Assembly: GCA_949878535.1 (NCBI GenBank)
Contig: CATLAS010000075.1
Location: 1-5,693 of the forward strand
Source: an uncultured Eubacteriales bacterium
GTDB lineage: Bacteria; Bacillota; Clostridia; Oscillospirales; CAG-272
Length of the DNA stretch: 5,693 bases
Direction: 5' to 3'
Positions 1 to 5,087 of the stretch are shown here, one piece after another. The notes beneath the pieces are model-generated. The model made no database searches. It saw only the letters and a program-made list of their open reading frames with translations, and was not told the DNA's origin. A program made the translations under genes and the position numbers. Numbering within the stretch: position 1 is the first letter of the stretch; each line of letters opens with the position of its first letter.

Positions 1-51
1 ATTTGCAGCCACATGCCAAGAAAAATCTATGTTTCTATTTCATTTACAAAC

Positions 52-86
52 AAAAAAGCAGTATCTTCCACAGAAGATACTGCTTT
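52..86 (-). terminator. Intrinsic terminator of the tRNA-Thr gene
   Basis: On the minus strand a perfect 14-bp stem (plus-strand arms 55-68 and 73-86) closes a 4-nt loop (69-72) and runs directly into a U-tract given by the A run at 52-57. The last base of the encoded CCA end of the tRNA (86) is the first base of the stem, so termination is set immediately behind the mature tRNA 3' end. The stem has no mismatches, which makes this a textbook Rho-independent terminator. It should end both the tRNA transcript and any read-through from the upstream operon. Confidence 0.93.
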
Positions 87-161
87 GGAGCTGATAGGCG
101 GATTCGAACCGCCGACCTCGTCATTACCAATGACGTGCTCTGCCAGCTGAGCTATATCAGC
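86..161 (-). tRNA. tRNA-Thr, anticodon GGT, CCA encoded
   Basis: The reverse complement folds into a complete 76-nt cloverleaf. The acceptor arm is GCTGATA/TATCAGC, the D-stem GCTC/GAGC, and the anticodon stem CGTCA/TGACG holds the loop TTGGTAA. The T-arm is GGCGG-TTCGAAT-CCGCC, followed by discriminator T and an encoded CCA at 86-88. Loop positions 34-36 read GGT, which decodes ACC and, by wobble, ACU threonine codons. All stems pair without mismatch, so the gene looks functional. It lies 71 bases past the stop codon of the dgt-like gene, has its own promoter at 198-226 and is followed by a strong terminator. No second tRNA is adjacent within the window. Confidence 0.97.
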
Positions 162-165
162 AAAG

Positions 166-187
166 CGAAAAACGAACGTTTTCGTTT
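166..187 (-). other. Small hairpin in the tRNA leader
   Basis: Between the predicted transcription start near 190 and the tRNA 5' end at 161, the sequence forms a 7-bp AT-rich hairpin (arms 170-176 and 181-187, loop 177-180). An alternative exclusive 6-bp fold uses arms 166-171 and 179-184. On the minus strand the first fold runs into a short T run. It might slow or partly end transcription coming from the dgt-like gene, or simply help process the tRNA 5' leader. The stem is weak, so a regulatory role is only a possibility. Confidence 0.3.
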
Positions 188-197
188 CCACTCGCCT

Positions 198-226
198 ATT
201 ATAGCAAAGAAAAATTCGTTTGTCAA
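198..226 (-). promoter_or_regulatory. Consensus sigma-A promoter for tRNA-Thr
   Basis: On the minus strand a perfect -35 box TTGACA (plus 221-226) and a perfect -10 box TATAAT (plus 198-203) are separated by exactly 17 bases (204-220). Transcription should begin near 190-192, giving a leader of about 30 nt before the tRNA. The -35 box lies 6 bases beyond the stop codon of the dgt-like gene. Such an ideal promoter fits the strong growth-linked expression expected of a tRNA gene. A GC-rich stretch (GGCGAG) directly follows the -10 box, as in discriminator regions of stable-RNA promoters, but this is only suggestive. Confidence 0.9.
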
Positions 227-232
227 TACAGT

Positions 233-1426
233 TCAACAAAAATATCCGTGATATTGAATTGCTTTCTCTTTTGGGAACAGATATGCGTGGAGTTCCACGA
301 AATAATCGTCCGTCATAGATGCAATATAGTCTGTGACAATGGTGTGAGGATCGGTTTCCTCATAGGGATATGAACGCACATAATGATCCGACATAATAAA
401 GTCGATATGGTGACGGAAAACGGGAGATTGCCGGCGGCATTCCCGCACATCCTGTACGAGGCGGTGATACAGCCGATCAAACATAGGACGAATTACATCC
501 CGCTGGGGACCCGCCACAGCAGGACTTAAGTAGATTTGTGTGTAGTTGCTTTTTTTGGCGGCAGACAGCGCGTCGAAATATTCCTGATCCATTTTGATAT
601 ACGGCTTTCCATAGCTGTTTTCAATAATGTTGACGCTTAAATTATTGATAATTTCCGCATTGATCCGTCCGATAGCGCCGTAAGCAAACACATCCTCTTT
701 CGGGATCATGCCGGCTTTTTTCGCATCCTGACGGTCTTTTCCAAGGTAGGAGATAATATCGCAAATCCGTACCAAGCAACCTTCCAAAGTGGAGGGCATT
801 AGTTTTCGGTTAATTTTCCGATCCTGATAACATGCTTCTACAGCAGCATCCAGACTTTGAAAATCCTCCATAGGTAGAGGACGATATTCATCGCATTCAA
901 TTTCGCCATCGTGAGAAAGAATGCCATTCAGAGTTTGGAGCGTTATATTATAAGGAAAAATACCGTCGAGCACCCGCACGGAATGGACGTTGTGGGCAAA
1001 ATGCCGCCCGGTTCCCTCAAAATACAGCTCGTCCAGATAGGTTTCTCCCGCATGCCCGAAGGGGGTATGCCCCATATCGTGACCCAGCGCTATTGCCTCA
1101 ATCAGATCCAGATTCAGGCCAAGAACACTGCCGATGGTGCGTGCAATCCGGGACACCAACTGCACATGGAGCGCGCGGCGGGAGATGTCATCGTTTTTAA
1201 AGAAAGAAAACACCTGGGTTTTATCTGTGAAACGGTTGTAATATGCAGAATGAAGGATTTTATCCGTATCCCGCACAAAGGGAGTCCGCCAGACGGTGGG
1301 TTTATCCCTTGCGGGAATTCTGCGGAGGGCATTTTCATCTAAAAAGCCCACCTGAGGAATTGTGCCGTTTTCCCGGTCGCTGCGGATTCTTTCCTCAACT
1401 TCGGGAGATAAGGTATCATATTTCAC
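233..1426 (-). CDS. dGTPase-like HD-domain triphosphohydrolase
   Basis: The 397-residue product matches the dGTP triphosphohydrolase family of the HD superfamily, which removes tripolyphosphate from dNTPs to give the deoxynucleoside and so affects dNTP pools in the cytoplasm. The N-terminal family block RDTDKILHSAYYNRFTDKTQVF-like region lies at residues 52-73. HD-fold metal ligands are visible as H87, the H116-D117 pair in GHDMGHTPFGHAGE (115-128), and D223 in the DIISYLGKD segment. The C-terminal TDYIASMTD motif (365-373) is also typical. The start is GTG, chosen because AAAGGAG sits 7 bases upstream and the alignable N-terminus begins soon after. It follows uppP by 23 bases, so it is probably co-transcribed. 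Substrate preference (dGTP or another dNTP) cannot be read from sequence. The usual DEIAY at the last metal ligand is here CDIISY. Confidence 0.9.
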   Translation of the reverse strand: MKYDTLSPEVEERIRSDRENGTIPQVGFLDENALRRIPARDKPTVWRTPFVRDTDKILHSAYYNRFTDKTQVFSFFKNDDISRRALHVQLVSRIARTIGSVLGLNLDLIEAIALGHDMGHTPFGHAGETYLDELYFEGTGRHFAHNVHSVRVLDGIFPYNITLQTLNGILSHDGEIECDEYRPLPMEDFQSLDAAVEACYQDRKINRKLMPSTLEGCLVRICDIISYLGKDRQDAKKAGMIPKEDVFAYGAIGRINAEIINNLSVNIIENSYGKPYIKMDQEYFDALSAAKKSNYTQIYLSPAVAGPQRDVIRPMFDRLYHRLVQDVRECRRQSPVFRHHIDFIMSDHYVRSYPYEETDPHTIVTDYIASMTDDYFVELHAYLFPKEKAIQYHGYFC

Positions 1427-1433
1427 AGGCAGG

Positions 1434-1440
1434 CTCCTTT
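1434..1440 (-). promoter_or_regulatory. Ribosome binding site fixing the GTG start of the dgt-like gene
   Basis: The minus strand reads AAAGGAG at plus 1434-1440, spaced 7 bases from the GTG at 1424-1426. This strong Shine-Dalgarno sequence supports the non-ATG start. It lies in the 23-base gap after the uppP stop codon. Confidence 0.8.
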
Positions 1441-1449
1441 CAGATAAGT

Positions 1450-2304
1450 TTACGGATGAATAAAGAGAAAATACAGAATTACAACTGCGCCCAGAGCAAT
1501 CCGGTACCAGCCGAAACTTTCAAAACTATGGCGGCGTACAAAGCTGACAAGGAAGCGAATCACAGCAAGGGAAACAAGAAACGCAGTAATTGTACCTACC
1601 AGAAGGACAAGGAGTTCTGTAGTACCGAACATTTCCGTTTCACCAGAAGCAACTTTCGCAACATACTTCAATCCGCGCAAGCCGCTCGCGCCGAACATGA
1701 CCGGAACAGCGAGGAAAAATGAAAATTCCGCCGCCGCCGTCCGGGACACGCCCAGAAGCATTGCGCCCACAATGGTCGCACCGCTGCGAGAGGTGCCAGG
1801 GATGAGGGCGAGCACCTGGAACATGCCGATAAACAGGGCTGTTTTCATGTCGATGTCTTCCGGCTTCTCAATCCGGAAGGGTGTTTTGCTGCGGGTGCGT
1901 TCGATAACAATGAAAGCAATACCGTATAAAATCAAAGTAATGGCAACCACAACAAAAGTGGAGAGATGCTGGTCAATGATATCGTCAAACAGAAGTCCAA
2001 TCACCGCTGCAGGAAGAACGGCAACGATGATTTTGCCCCACATTTTCAGAGTATATTTATTTTCTGCAGGACTTTTCTTTTTGCTCCACGGGTTAAGTCG
2101 AGAGAAATAGATCACCACCACAGCTAATATGGATCCAAGCTGGATTACCACATCGAACATGGACATAAACGCATCAGAAGTTTCTTTCAATGGAAAGAAT
2201 TCATTGAAAAGAATCAAATGCCCCGTACTGCTTACAGGAAGCCATTCCGTAATCCCCTGGATAATTCCTAAAAGCAGGGATTTAATCAATTCAACAATTA
2301 ACAT
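1450..2304 (-). CDS. uppP: Undecaprenyl-diphosphatase (BacA/UppP family)
   Basis: This 284-residue integral membrane enzyme dephosphorylates undecaprenyl diphosphate to the monophosphate, recycling the lipid carrier for peptidoglycan and other wall polymers; extra copies are known to give bacitracin resistance. Both family signatures are present: QGITEWLPVSSTGH at residues 16-29 (E20, S25, S26, H29) and PGTSRSGATI at 169-178 (R173). The residue matching the first glutamate of the E. coli motif is Q16, a common family variant. Hydrophobic segments lie roughly at 50-67, 91-108, 114-134, 155-180, 190-209, 230-254 and 267-282, giving the usual polytopic pattern. Length is normal. The ATG start has AGGAGAG 6 bases upstream. 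It sits 19 bases after the U32 gene and 23 before the dgt-like gene, suggesting operon expression. Confidence 0.96.
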   Translation of the reverse strand: MLIVELIKSLLLGIIQGITEWLPVSSTGHLILFNEFFPLKETSDAFMSMFDVVIQLGSILAVVVIYFSRLNPWSKKKSPAENKYTLKMWGKIIVAVLPAAVIGLLFDDIIDQHLSTFVVVAITLILYGIAFIVIERTRSKTPFRIEKPEDIDMKTALFIGMFQVLALIPGTSRSGATIVGAMLLGVSRTAAAEFSFFLAVPVMFGASGLRGLKYVAKVASGETEMFGTTELLVLLVGTITAFLVSLAVIRFLVSFVRRHSFESFGWYRIALGAVVILYFLFIHP

Positions 2305-2323
2305 AATAAACTCTCCTATTCAC

Positions 2324-3550
2324 TCAGCCTTCCCGCAGAATATCGCCCACCTGCACTGAAAAGGGCGGATTCAAATAAAACGTCATCCCTGGATGGGGTG
2401 CAGATTCCAGCGGCGCACCGGATGCATCCCACATTTGATCTGCCGTAAAAGACTGTCCCGGGCGACCCGGTGAAAGCAGCTCCACCGAAGCGCCACGCAC
2501 TGTTTTATTCCGCTGTACAAAGGGAACTCTGCCCTTTTCGTCTGCTGCGCCGGCAGCTACGGCAAGGTATGCCTTTTCTCGTATATATCCGGGCTGGGTT
2601 ACCAGATTCGGTTCGGTTTTCGGATCATGGAAAAAGAAGCCTGTACCGTATTCCCTGTGGGACACGGAATCCAGCTCCCGCCGCCAGACAGGATCGAAAC
2701 GGTAATTCTCCGGGCTGTTCATGAAAGAATCCAGCGCCATTTTATATGTATTCGTAACCACGGCAGTATAGTACGCACTGCGCACACGTCCTTCCAGCTT
2801 CAAGCTGTCGATTCCCGCCCGAACCAGATCAGGAACATGCTCGATCATGCACATATCTTTGGAGCTCATGATGAAGCTTTCACCGCCGTCTTCTATAATG
2901 GGCAAACGATCATCGGGACGTTTCTCCTCCGCAATCTCGCCCGAGTAAATCCAGCGGCAAGGTTGGGCGCACGCCCCCCGGTTTGCATCCCGTCCCACAT
3001 AATACTGGGACAAAAGACATCGTCCGCTGTACGCCACGCACATAGATCCGTGCACAAAGGCTTCCAGCTCCACTTCCGCCGGCAATGCATTTCGGATAGC
3101 GGAAATCTGGGCAAGGGATAGCTCCCTTGCAAGCACAATTCGTTTTGCCCCCATTTTATGCCACGCCATACAGGCAGCGGCAGAAACGGTAGACGCTTGG
3201 GTAGAAATATGTATTTCCAGATCTGGTACGCATTCCCGTGCTAAGGCGACCACGCCAAGGTCGGAAACAATTGCAGCATCTGCGCCGATTTGATGTAAAT
3301 AAATCAAAAACTGCCGCAGGGCAGGATATTCCGCATCTCTTGGCATAATATTGACAGTGACATACACCCGCACGCCCCTCTCGTGGGCATATTCCACGGC
3401 GCGTGCCAGTTCCTCATCAGAAAAGTTACCGGAGGCAGCCCGCATGCCAAAAGTCTTTCCGGCAAGATACACCGCATCCGCGCCAAAATATATGGCACTT
3501 TTTAATTTTTCAAAGTCGCCGGCAGGCGACAGCAATTCCGGGCGCTTCAC
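2324..3550 (-). CDS. Peptidase U32 family protein, probable tRNA/rRNA hydroxylation factor
   Basis: The 408-residue product begins with the family block RPELLSPAGDFEKLKSAI (3-20) and carries the U32 signature EAFVHGSMCVAYSGRC (163-178). Four cysteines, C171, C178, C194 and C198, match the spacing of the iron-sulfur ligands known in the TrhP/RlhA branch. KLEGRVRSAYY (251-261) is another family motif. Although called peptidases, characterised relatives act in prephenate-dependent hydroxylation of tRNA U34 (TrhP) or of 23S rRNA C2501 (RlhA); which one this is cannot be settled here. The start is GTG at 3548-3550, inside the end of the Dabb gene, forming a GTGA overlap. No clear Shine-Dalgarno precedes it, so translation is probably coupled to the upstream gene. 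The next in-frame ATG (M26) follows the conserved N-terminal block, so GTG is preferred. A small C-terminal domain from about 325 onward ends the protein. Confidence 0.92.
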   Translation of the reverse strand: MKRPELLSPAGDFEKLKSAIYFGADAVYLAGKTFGMRAASGNFSDEELARAVEYAHERGVRVYVTVNIMPRDAEYPALRQFLIYLHQIGADAAIVSDLGVVALARECVPDLEIHISTQASTVSAAACMAWHKMGAKRIVLARELSLAQISAIRNALPAEVELEAFVHGSMCVAYSGRCLLSQYYVGRDANRGACAQPCRWIYSGEIAEEKRPDDRLPIIEDGGESFIMSSKDMCMIEHVPDLVRAGIDSLKLEGRVRSAYYTAVVTNTYKMALDSFMNSPENYRFDPVWRRELDSVSHREYGTGFFFHDPKTEPNLVTQPGYIREKAYLAVAAGAADEKGRVPFVQRNKTVRGASVELLSPGRPGQSFTADQMWDASGAPLESAPHPGMTFYLNPPFSVQVGDILREG

Positions 3551-3849
3551 TGTTCAAAATCCATGCACATTCTGCCGTGGGTATACGGCCGCACATATGT
3601 ATCAGCAGCCTGCTGGTGCAGTGGGTGCTTCTGATACTGCTGCAGCGCTGCTTCATCTGTAAAAACGGTGTCCAACATCATATCTGCGTTGGATGATGCA
3701 AGCCCATCAATCCAAACTGCGGCAGACACCAGTCCGGGAATTTGACCCGTCAGCCCCTCCAGTGCTTCCTTGGCGTTTTTCTTTACCAGTTCCAGGCGCT
3801 CGCCTGTCAAATCCTCTTTCAATTTCCAAATTACAATATGTCTGACCAT
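3547..3849 (-). CDS. Dabb (stress-responsive A/B barrel) domain protein
   Basis: The 100-residue product is a single Dabb domain, a dimeric ferredoxin-like alpha+beta barrel. It opens with MVRHIVIWKLKED (1-13; H4 is the usual conserved position), has a central strand with the PGLVSAAVWIDG stretch (39-50), and ends with the YQKHPLHQQAADTYV segment (72-86; H75, P76, H78), all typical of the family. Members are small cytoplasmic proteins, some linked to stress or ring-compound chemistry in other organisms, but bacterial members of this type have no settled function. I chose the ATG at 3847-3849 because the domain starts there; an upstream TTG at 3880-3882 would add 11 residues unlike the family. 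Its last bases overlap the U32 start by 4 bases, suggesting coupled translation. It is probably the first gene of the four-gene run. Confidence 0.88.
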   Translation of the reverse strand: MVRHIVIWKLKEDLTGERLELVKKNAKEALEGLTGQIPGLVSAAVWIDGLASSNADMMLDTVFTDEAALQQYQKHPLHQQAADTYVRPYTHGRMCMDFEQ

Positions 3850-3857
3850 TTTTACTA

Positions 3858-3868
3858 CACCTTTCCTT
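3858..3868 (-). promoter_or_regulatory. Ribosome binding site deciding the Dabb start
   Basis: The minus strand reads AAGGAAAGGTG at plus 3858-3868. The AAAGG core ends about 10 bases before the ATG at 3847-3849, slightly long but workable. It lies downstream of the alternative TTG at 3880-3882, so it favours the shorter 100-residue protein. Confidence 0.6.
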
Positions 3869-3891
3869 GGATTAAATCTCAAAGTACACGT

Positions 3892-3926
3892 AAAAAAAAC
3901 TTACAATTTTATTTTCGTATAAATTG
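3892..3926 (-). terminator. Possible weak terminator after the HD-domain gene
   Basis: On the minus strand a 6-bp AT-rich stem (arms 3904-3909 and 3921-3926, loop 11 nt) is followed after 4 bases by eight consecutive T residues (plus A run 3892-3899). The stem contains the stop codon of the HD gene. The U-tract is good but the stem has only one G-C pair, so termination may be inefficient. If it works it would separate the HD gene from the Dabb operon. Confidence 0.3.
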
Positions 3927-4556
3927 ATATTTGCAAGTACAGCCCAGATATTCAGCAGCTTTCGTTATCAAGTTGAATTCTTTCCTGTATCCACCTATAA
4001 ACATTTCTTTTGCAAAAGCTTCTGTGGTAATAAAATGAATTATTATTTCCGTATCAAAAATATTTATATCCATATCTTCGATTTGCAAAAGATTGCTATA
4101 CCAATTGTCTACAGGTTCTACATGCAAACGTCTTCTTTTGGAAACATCGACTTTATCTGCAAGCAACAATGCCGCTCCAATCGGGCTCAATATATTTTTG
4201 CCATCTGAATGATCACCAATTGCCTGAACAATCACATCTTTTTCCCCAGGCAGCAAATCCTCCAGATCATCCAAAAATACTTCTGCCAATGCAGCACTTT
4301 TTCGTGCATGGTTCCATCTTCCGGCTATATTTCCTATATCATGTAATAAAGCTGCAATTTTGCCAAATTCGACAGTTTTGGAATCATAAGACAGCGATTT
4401 TAAAAGATACTCAACCGTATCAACCACGAACATTGCATGATATCTGCCATGGCACCCCCGAAGCATACCCTTTTCCACTTTACTTAATACTTCGTTGACA
4501 TTATCAAGTATCATGGCTATATCAGTCGAGTGATATAATCGTTCATAACGATCCAT
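3909..4556 (-). CDS. HD-domain phosphohydrolase of unknown substrate
   Basis: The 215-residue protein has a recognisable HD metal-dependent phosphohydrolase core: H40 in GRYHAMFVVD, the H72-D73 pair in LLHDIGN, H83 in RWNHARKS, H116 in IGDHSDG and D134 in LLLADKVD. This H...HD...H...H...D pattern suggests two or more metal ions, as in HD proteins acting on nucleotides or phosphate esters. I do not recognise the specific subfamily or the C-terminal part (about 150-215), which ends with two close cysteines (C206, C208). The ATG start has GAGG 9 bases upstream at 4566-4569. The gene is about 37 percent GC by counting, against about 50 percent or more in the U32 gene next door, and it borders a repeat island, so acquisition by transfer is plausible. 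It is separated from the Dabb gene by 59 bases. Confidence 0.82.
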   Translation of the reverse strand: MDRYERLYHSTDIAMILDNVNEVLSKVEKGMLRGCHGRYHAMFVVDTVEYLLKSLSYDSKTVEFGKIAALLHDIGNIAGRWNHARKSAALAEVFLDDLEDLLPGEKDVIVQAIGDHSDGKNILSPIGAALLLADKVDVSKRRRLHVEPVDNWYSNLLQIEDMDINIFDTEIIIHFITTEAFAKEMFIGGYRKEFNLITKAAEYLGCTCKYQFIRK

Positions 4557-4684
4557 AAATAAGCGCCTCTTTTTTCACACTGTAAATTTTCCAACTTCTG
4601 TAAGGCTCTCCAAACTAAAGCAGAAATGTTGACTGAGAAATCATCCCACTGCCATTTTGCAGTGTTTATATCGGTAGTACAATG

Positions 4685-4801
4685 AAACAATCCCTCACCC
4701 GCTTCGCGGGAGCTCCCTTTACTGGGAGAACCTATACCAAACTCAAGCCTCCCCTGTGCAAGGGGAGGTGTCACAGCTTTGCTGTGACGGAGGGGTTGTT
4801 T
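4685..4801. repeat. Element A: 117-bp MITE-like palindromic repeat
   Basis: The element is bounded by inverted ends AAACAATCCCTC (4685-4696) and GAGGGGTTGTTT (4790-4801), matching in 11 of 12 positions. The left half holds a cccgc-ttc-gcggg hairpin (4698-4710) and a CTCCC/GGGAG hairpin (4713-4717, 4724-4728). The right half holds, in mirror order, a 7-bp hairpin (4748-4754, 4762-4768) and an 8-bp hairpin (4770-4777, 4781-4788). It has no convincing coding potential. It fits a non-autonomous mobile element or a REP-like repeat. No target-site duplication is evident. Confidence 0.75.
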
Positions 4802-4869
4802 GTTGTGTGCTGTCGATTTGATGATCCTGCTAATCGGTTGCCGGACAATCCCTCACCCGCTTCGCGGGA

Positions 4870-4898
4870 GCTCCCTTTACACAAGGGAGCCTTTTTTT
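4870..4898 (+). terminator. Intrinsic terminator inside element B, plus-strand orientation
   Basis: An 8-bp perfect stem (GCTCCCTT at 4870-4877, AAGGGAGC at 4883-4890) with a 5-nt loop is followed by C and seven T residues (4892-4898). On the plus strand this is a strong Rho-independent terminator. All neighbouring genes run on the minus strand, so it would stop only antisense transcription. On the minus strand the stem is preceded, not followed, by the matching A/T run. Confidence 0.7.
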
Positions 4899-4937
4899 AT
4901 TCTTGTTCAGCGGGAGCTCCCTTTACTGGGGGGAGCC

Positions 4938-5031
4938 GTCGGTAACGCGCAAATCCTATTAGCCCCCAAGGTTCGCTATGCGGCTCCAACACAAGGGTGC
5001 TGTCGGTAAAGTGCAACCCTATTAGGCCCCC
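4938..5031. repeat. Imperfect 30-bp direct repeat pair within element B
   Basis: The copies at 4938-4967 and 5002-5031 both begin GTCGGTAA, share a CCTATTAG core and end in CCCCC. They differ by a few substitutions and two single-base indels, and are offset by 64 bases. Each is followed by a GC-rich palindrome region. They point to an internal duplication during the growth of element B. Confidence 0.65.
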
Positions 5032-5087
5032 TTGTGCAAAGGGGGCTGTCAATGAAGCGTAGCGAAATTGACTGAGGGATTGTCCTT

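Larger units (their letters stand above)
4843..5085. repeat. Element B: 243-bp composite MITE-like repeat
   Basis: Perfect 13-bp inverted ends GGACAATCCCTCA (4843-4855) and TGAGGGATTGTCC (5073-5085) bound the element. Each end is followed inward by a variable hairpin (4856-4868 on the left; 5048-5072 on the right) and then a conserved hairpin (4870-4890; 5026-5046). The first 36 bases from 4845 to 4880 are identical to 4687-4722 in element A. The interior holds an extra hairpin module at 4916-4936, a decayed copy near 4983-5000, and a 30-base imperfect direct repeat, so it seems to have grown by duplication or nested insertion. The right end stops 2 bases from the ribonuclease J stop codon without altering that protein's C-terminus. 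No transposase is present, so any movement would have to be driven in trans. Confidence 0.78.

Noticed and set aside
1..51. Another gene downstream of the tRNA terminator
   Set aside because: The 51 bases are AT-rich with no ribosome binding site, promoter of adequate spacing or recognisable coding frame; too short to judge.
3..251. 82-residue plus-strand frame, and the 70-residue minus-strand frame 27-239
   Set aside because: Both run straight through the perfect tRNA-Thr cloverleaf, its promoter and its terminator. The peptide segments they contain are the well-known spurious translations of a tRNA gene.
911..1722. Long plus-strand frames opposite the dgt-like gene and uppP (143 and 159 residues), and similar frames opposite U32
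   Set aside because: They are antisense shadows of strongly supported genes, with no family motifs and no ribosome binding sites.
3850..3882. TTG start extending the Dabb protein by 11 residues
   Set aside because: The extra residues are unlike the family, which begins at MVRH, and the ribosome binding site at 3858-3868 lies inside this extension.
4629..4637. TTGACTGAG match to the inner edge of the right end of element B (5068-5076), suggesting a further degenerate repeat copy
   Set aside because: Only nine bases match and no hairpin or GGGATTGT end follows, so chance is a sufficient explanation.
4665..4690. Promoter for the HD gene (TATAAA at 4665-4670 with TTGTTT at 4685-4690, minus strand)
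   Set aside because: The spacing is only 14 bases and the -35 match is weak and made from the repeat end, so I do not call it.
4517..4774. 85-residue minus-strand frame reaching from element A into the HD gene
   Set aside because: Its first third is a translation of the repeat hairpins, it starts at a GTG without a ribosome binding site, and its end overlaps the true HD gene start. The middle part (4557-4680) might be a relic of an older gene, but nothing identifies it.
4682..5009. Plus-strand frames of 87 and 69 residues in the repeat island
   Set aside because: They translate hairpin repeats, cross the strong plus-strand terminator at 4870-4898, and lack ribosome binding sites and recognisable domains.
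4685..5085. CRISPR array or riboswitch
   Set aside because: The repeats are inverted hairpin modules at irregular distances, not equal direct repeats with unique spacers. The island follows rnj and no conserved riboswitch core was recognised; the modules occur in both orientations, as expected for mobile or REP-like repeats.
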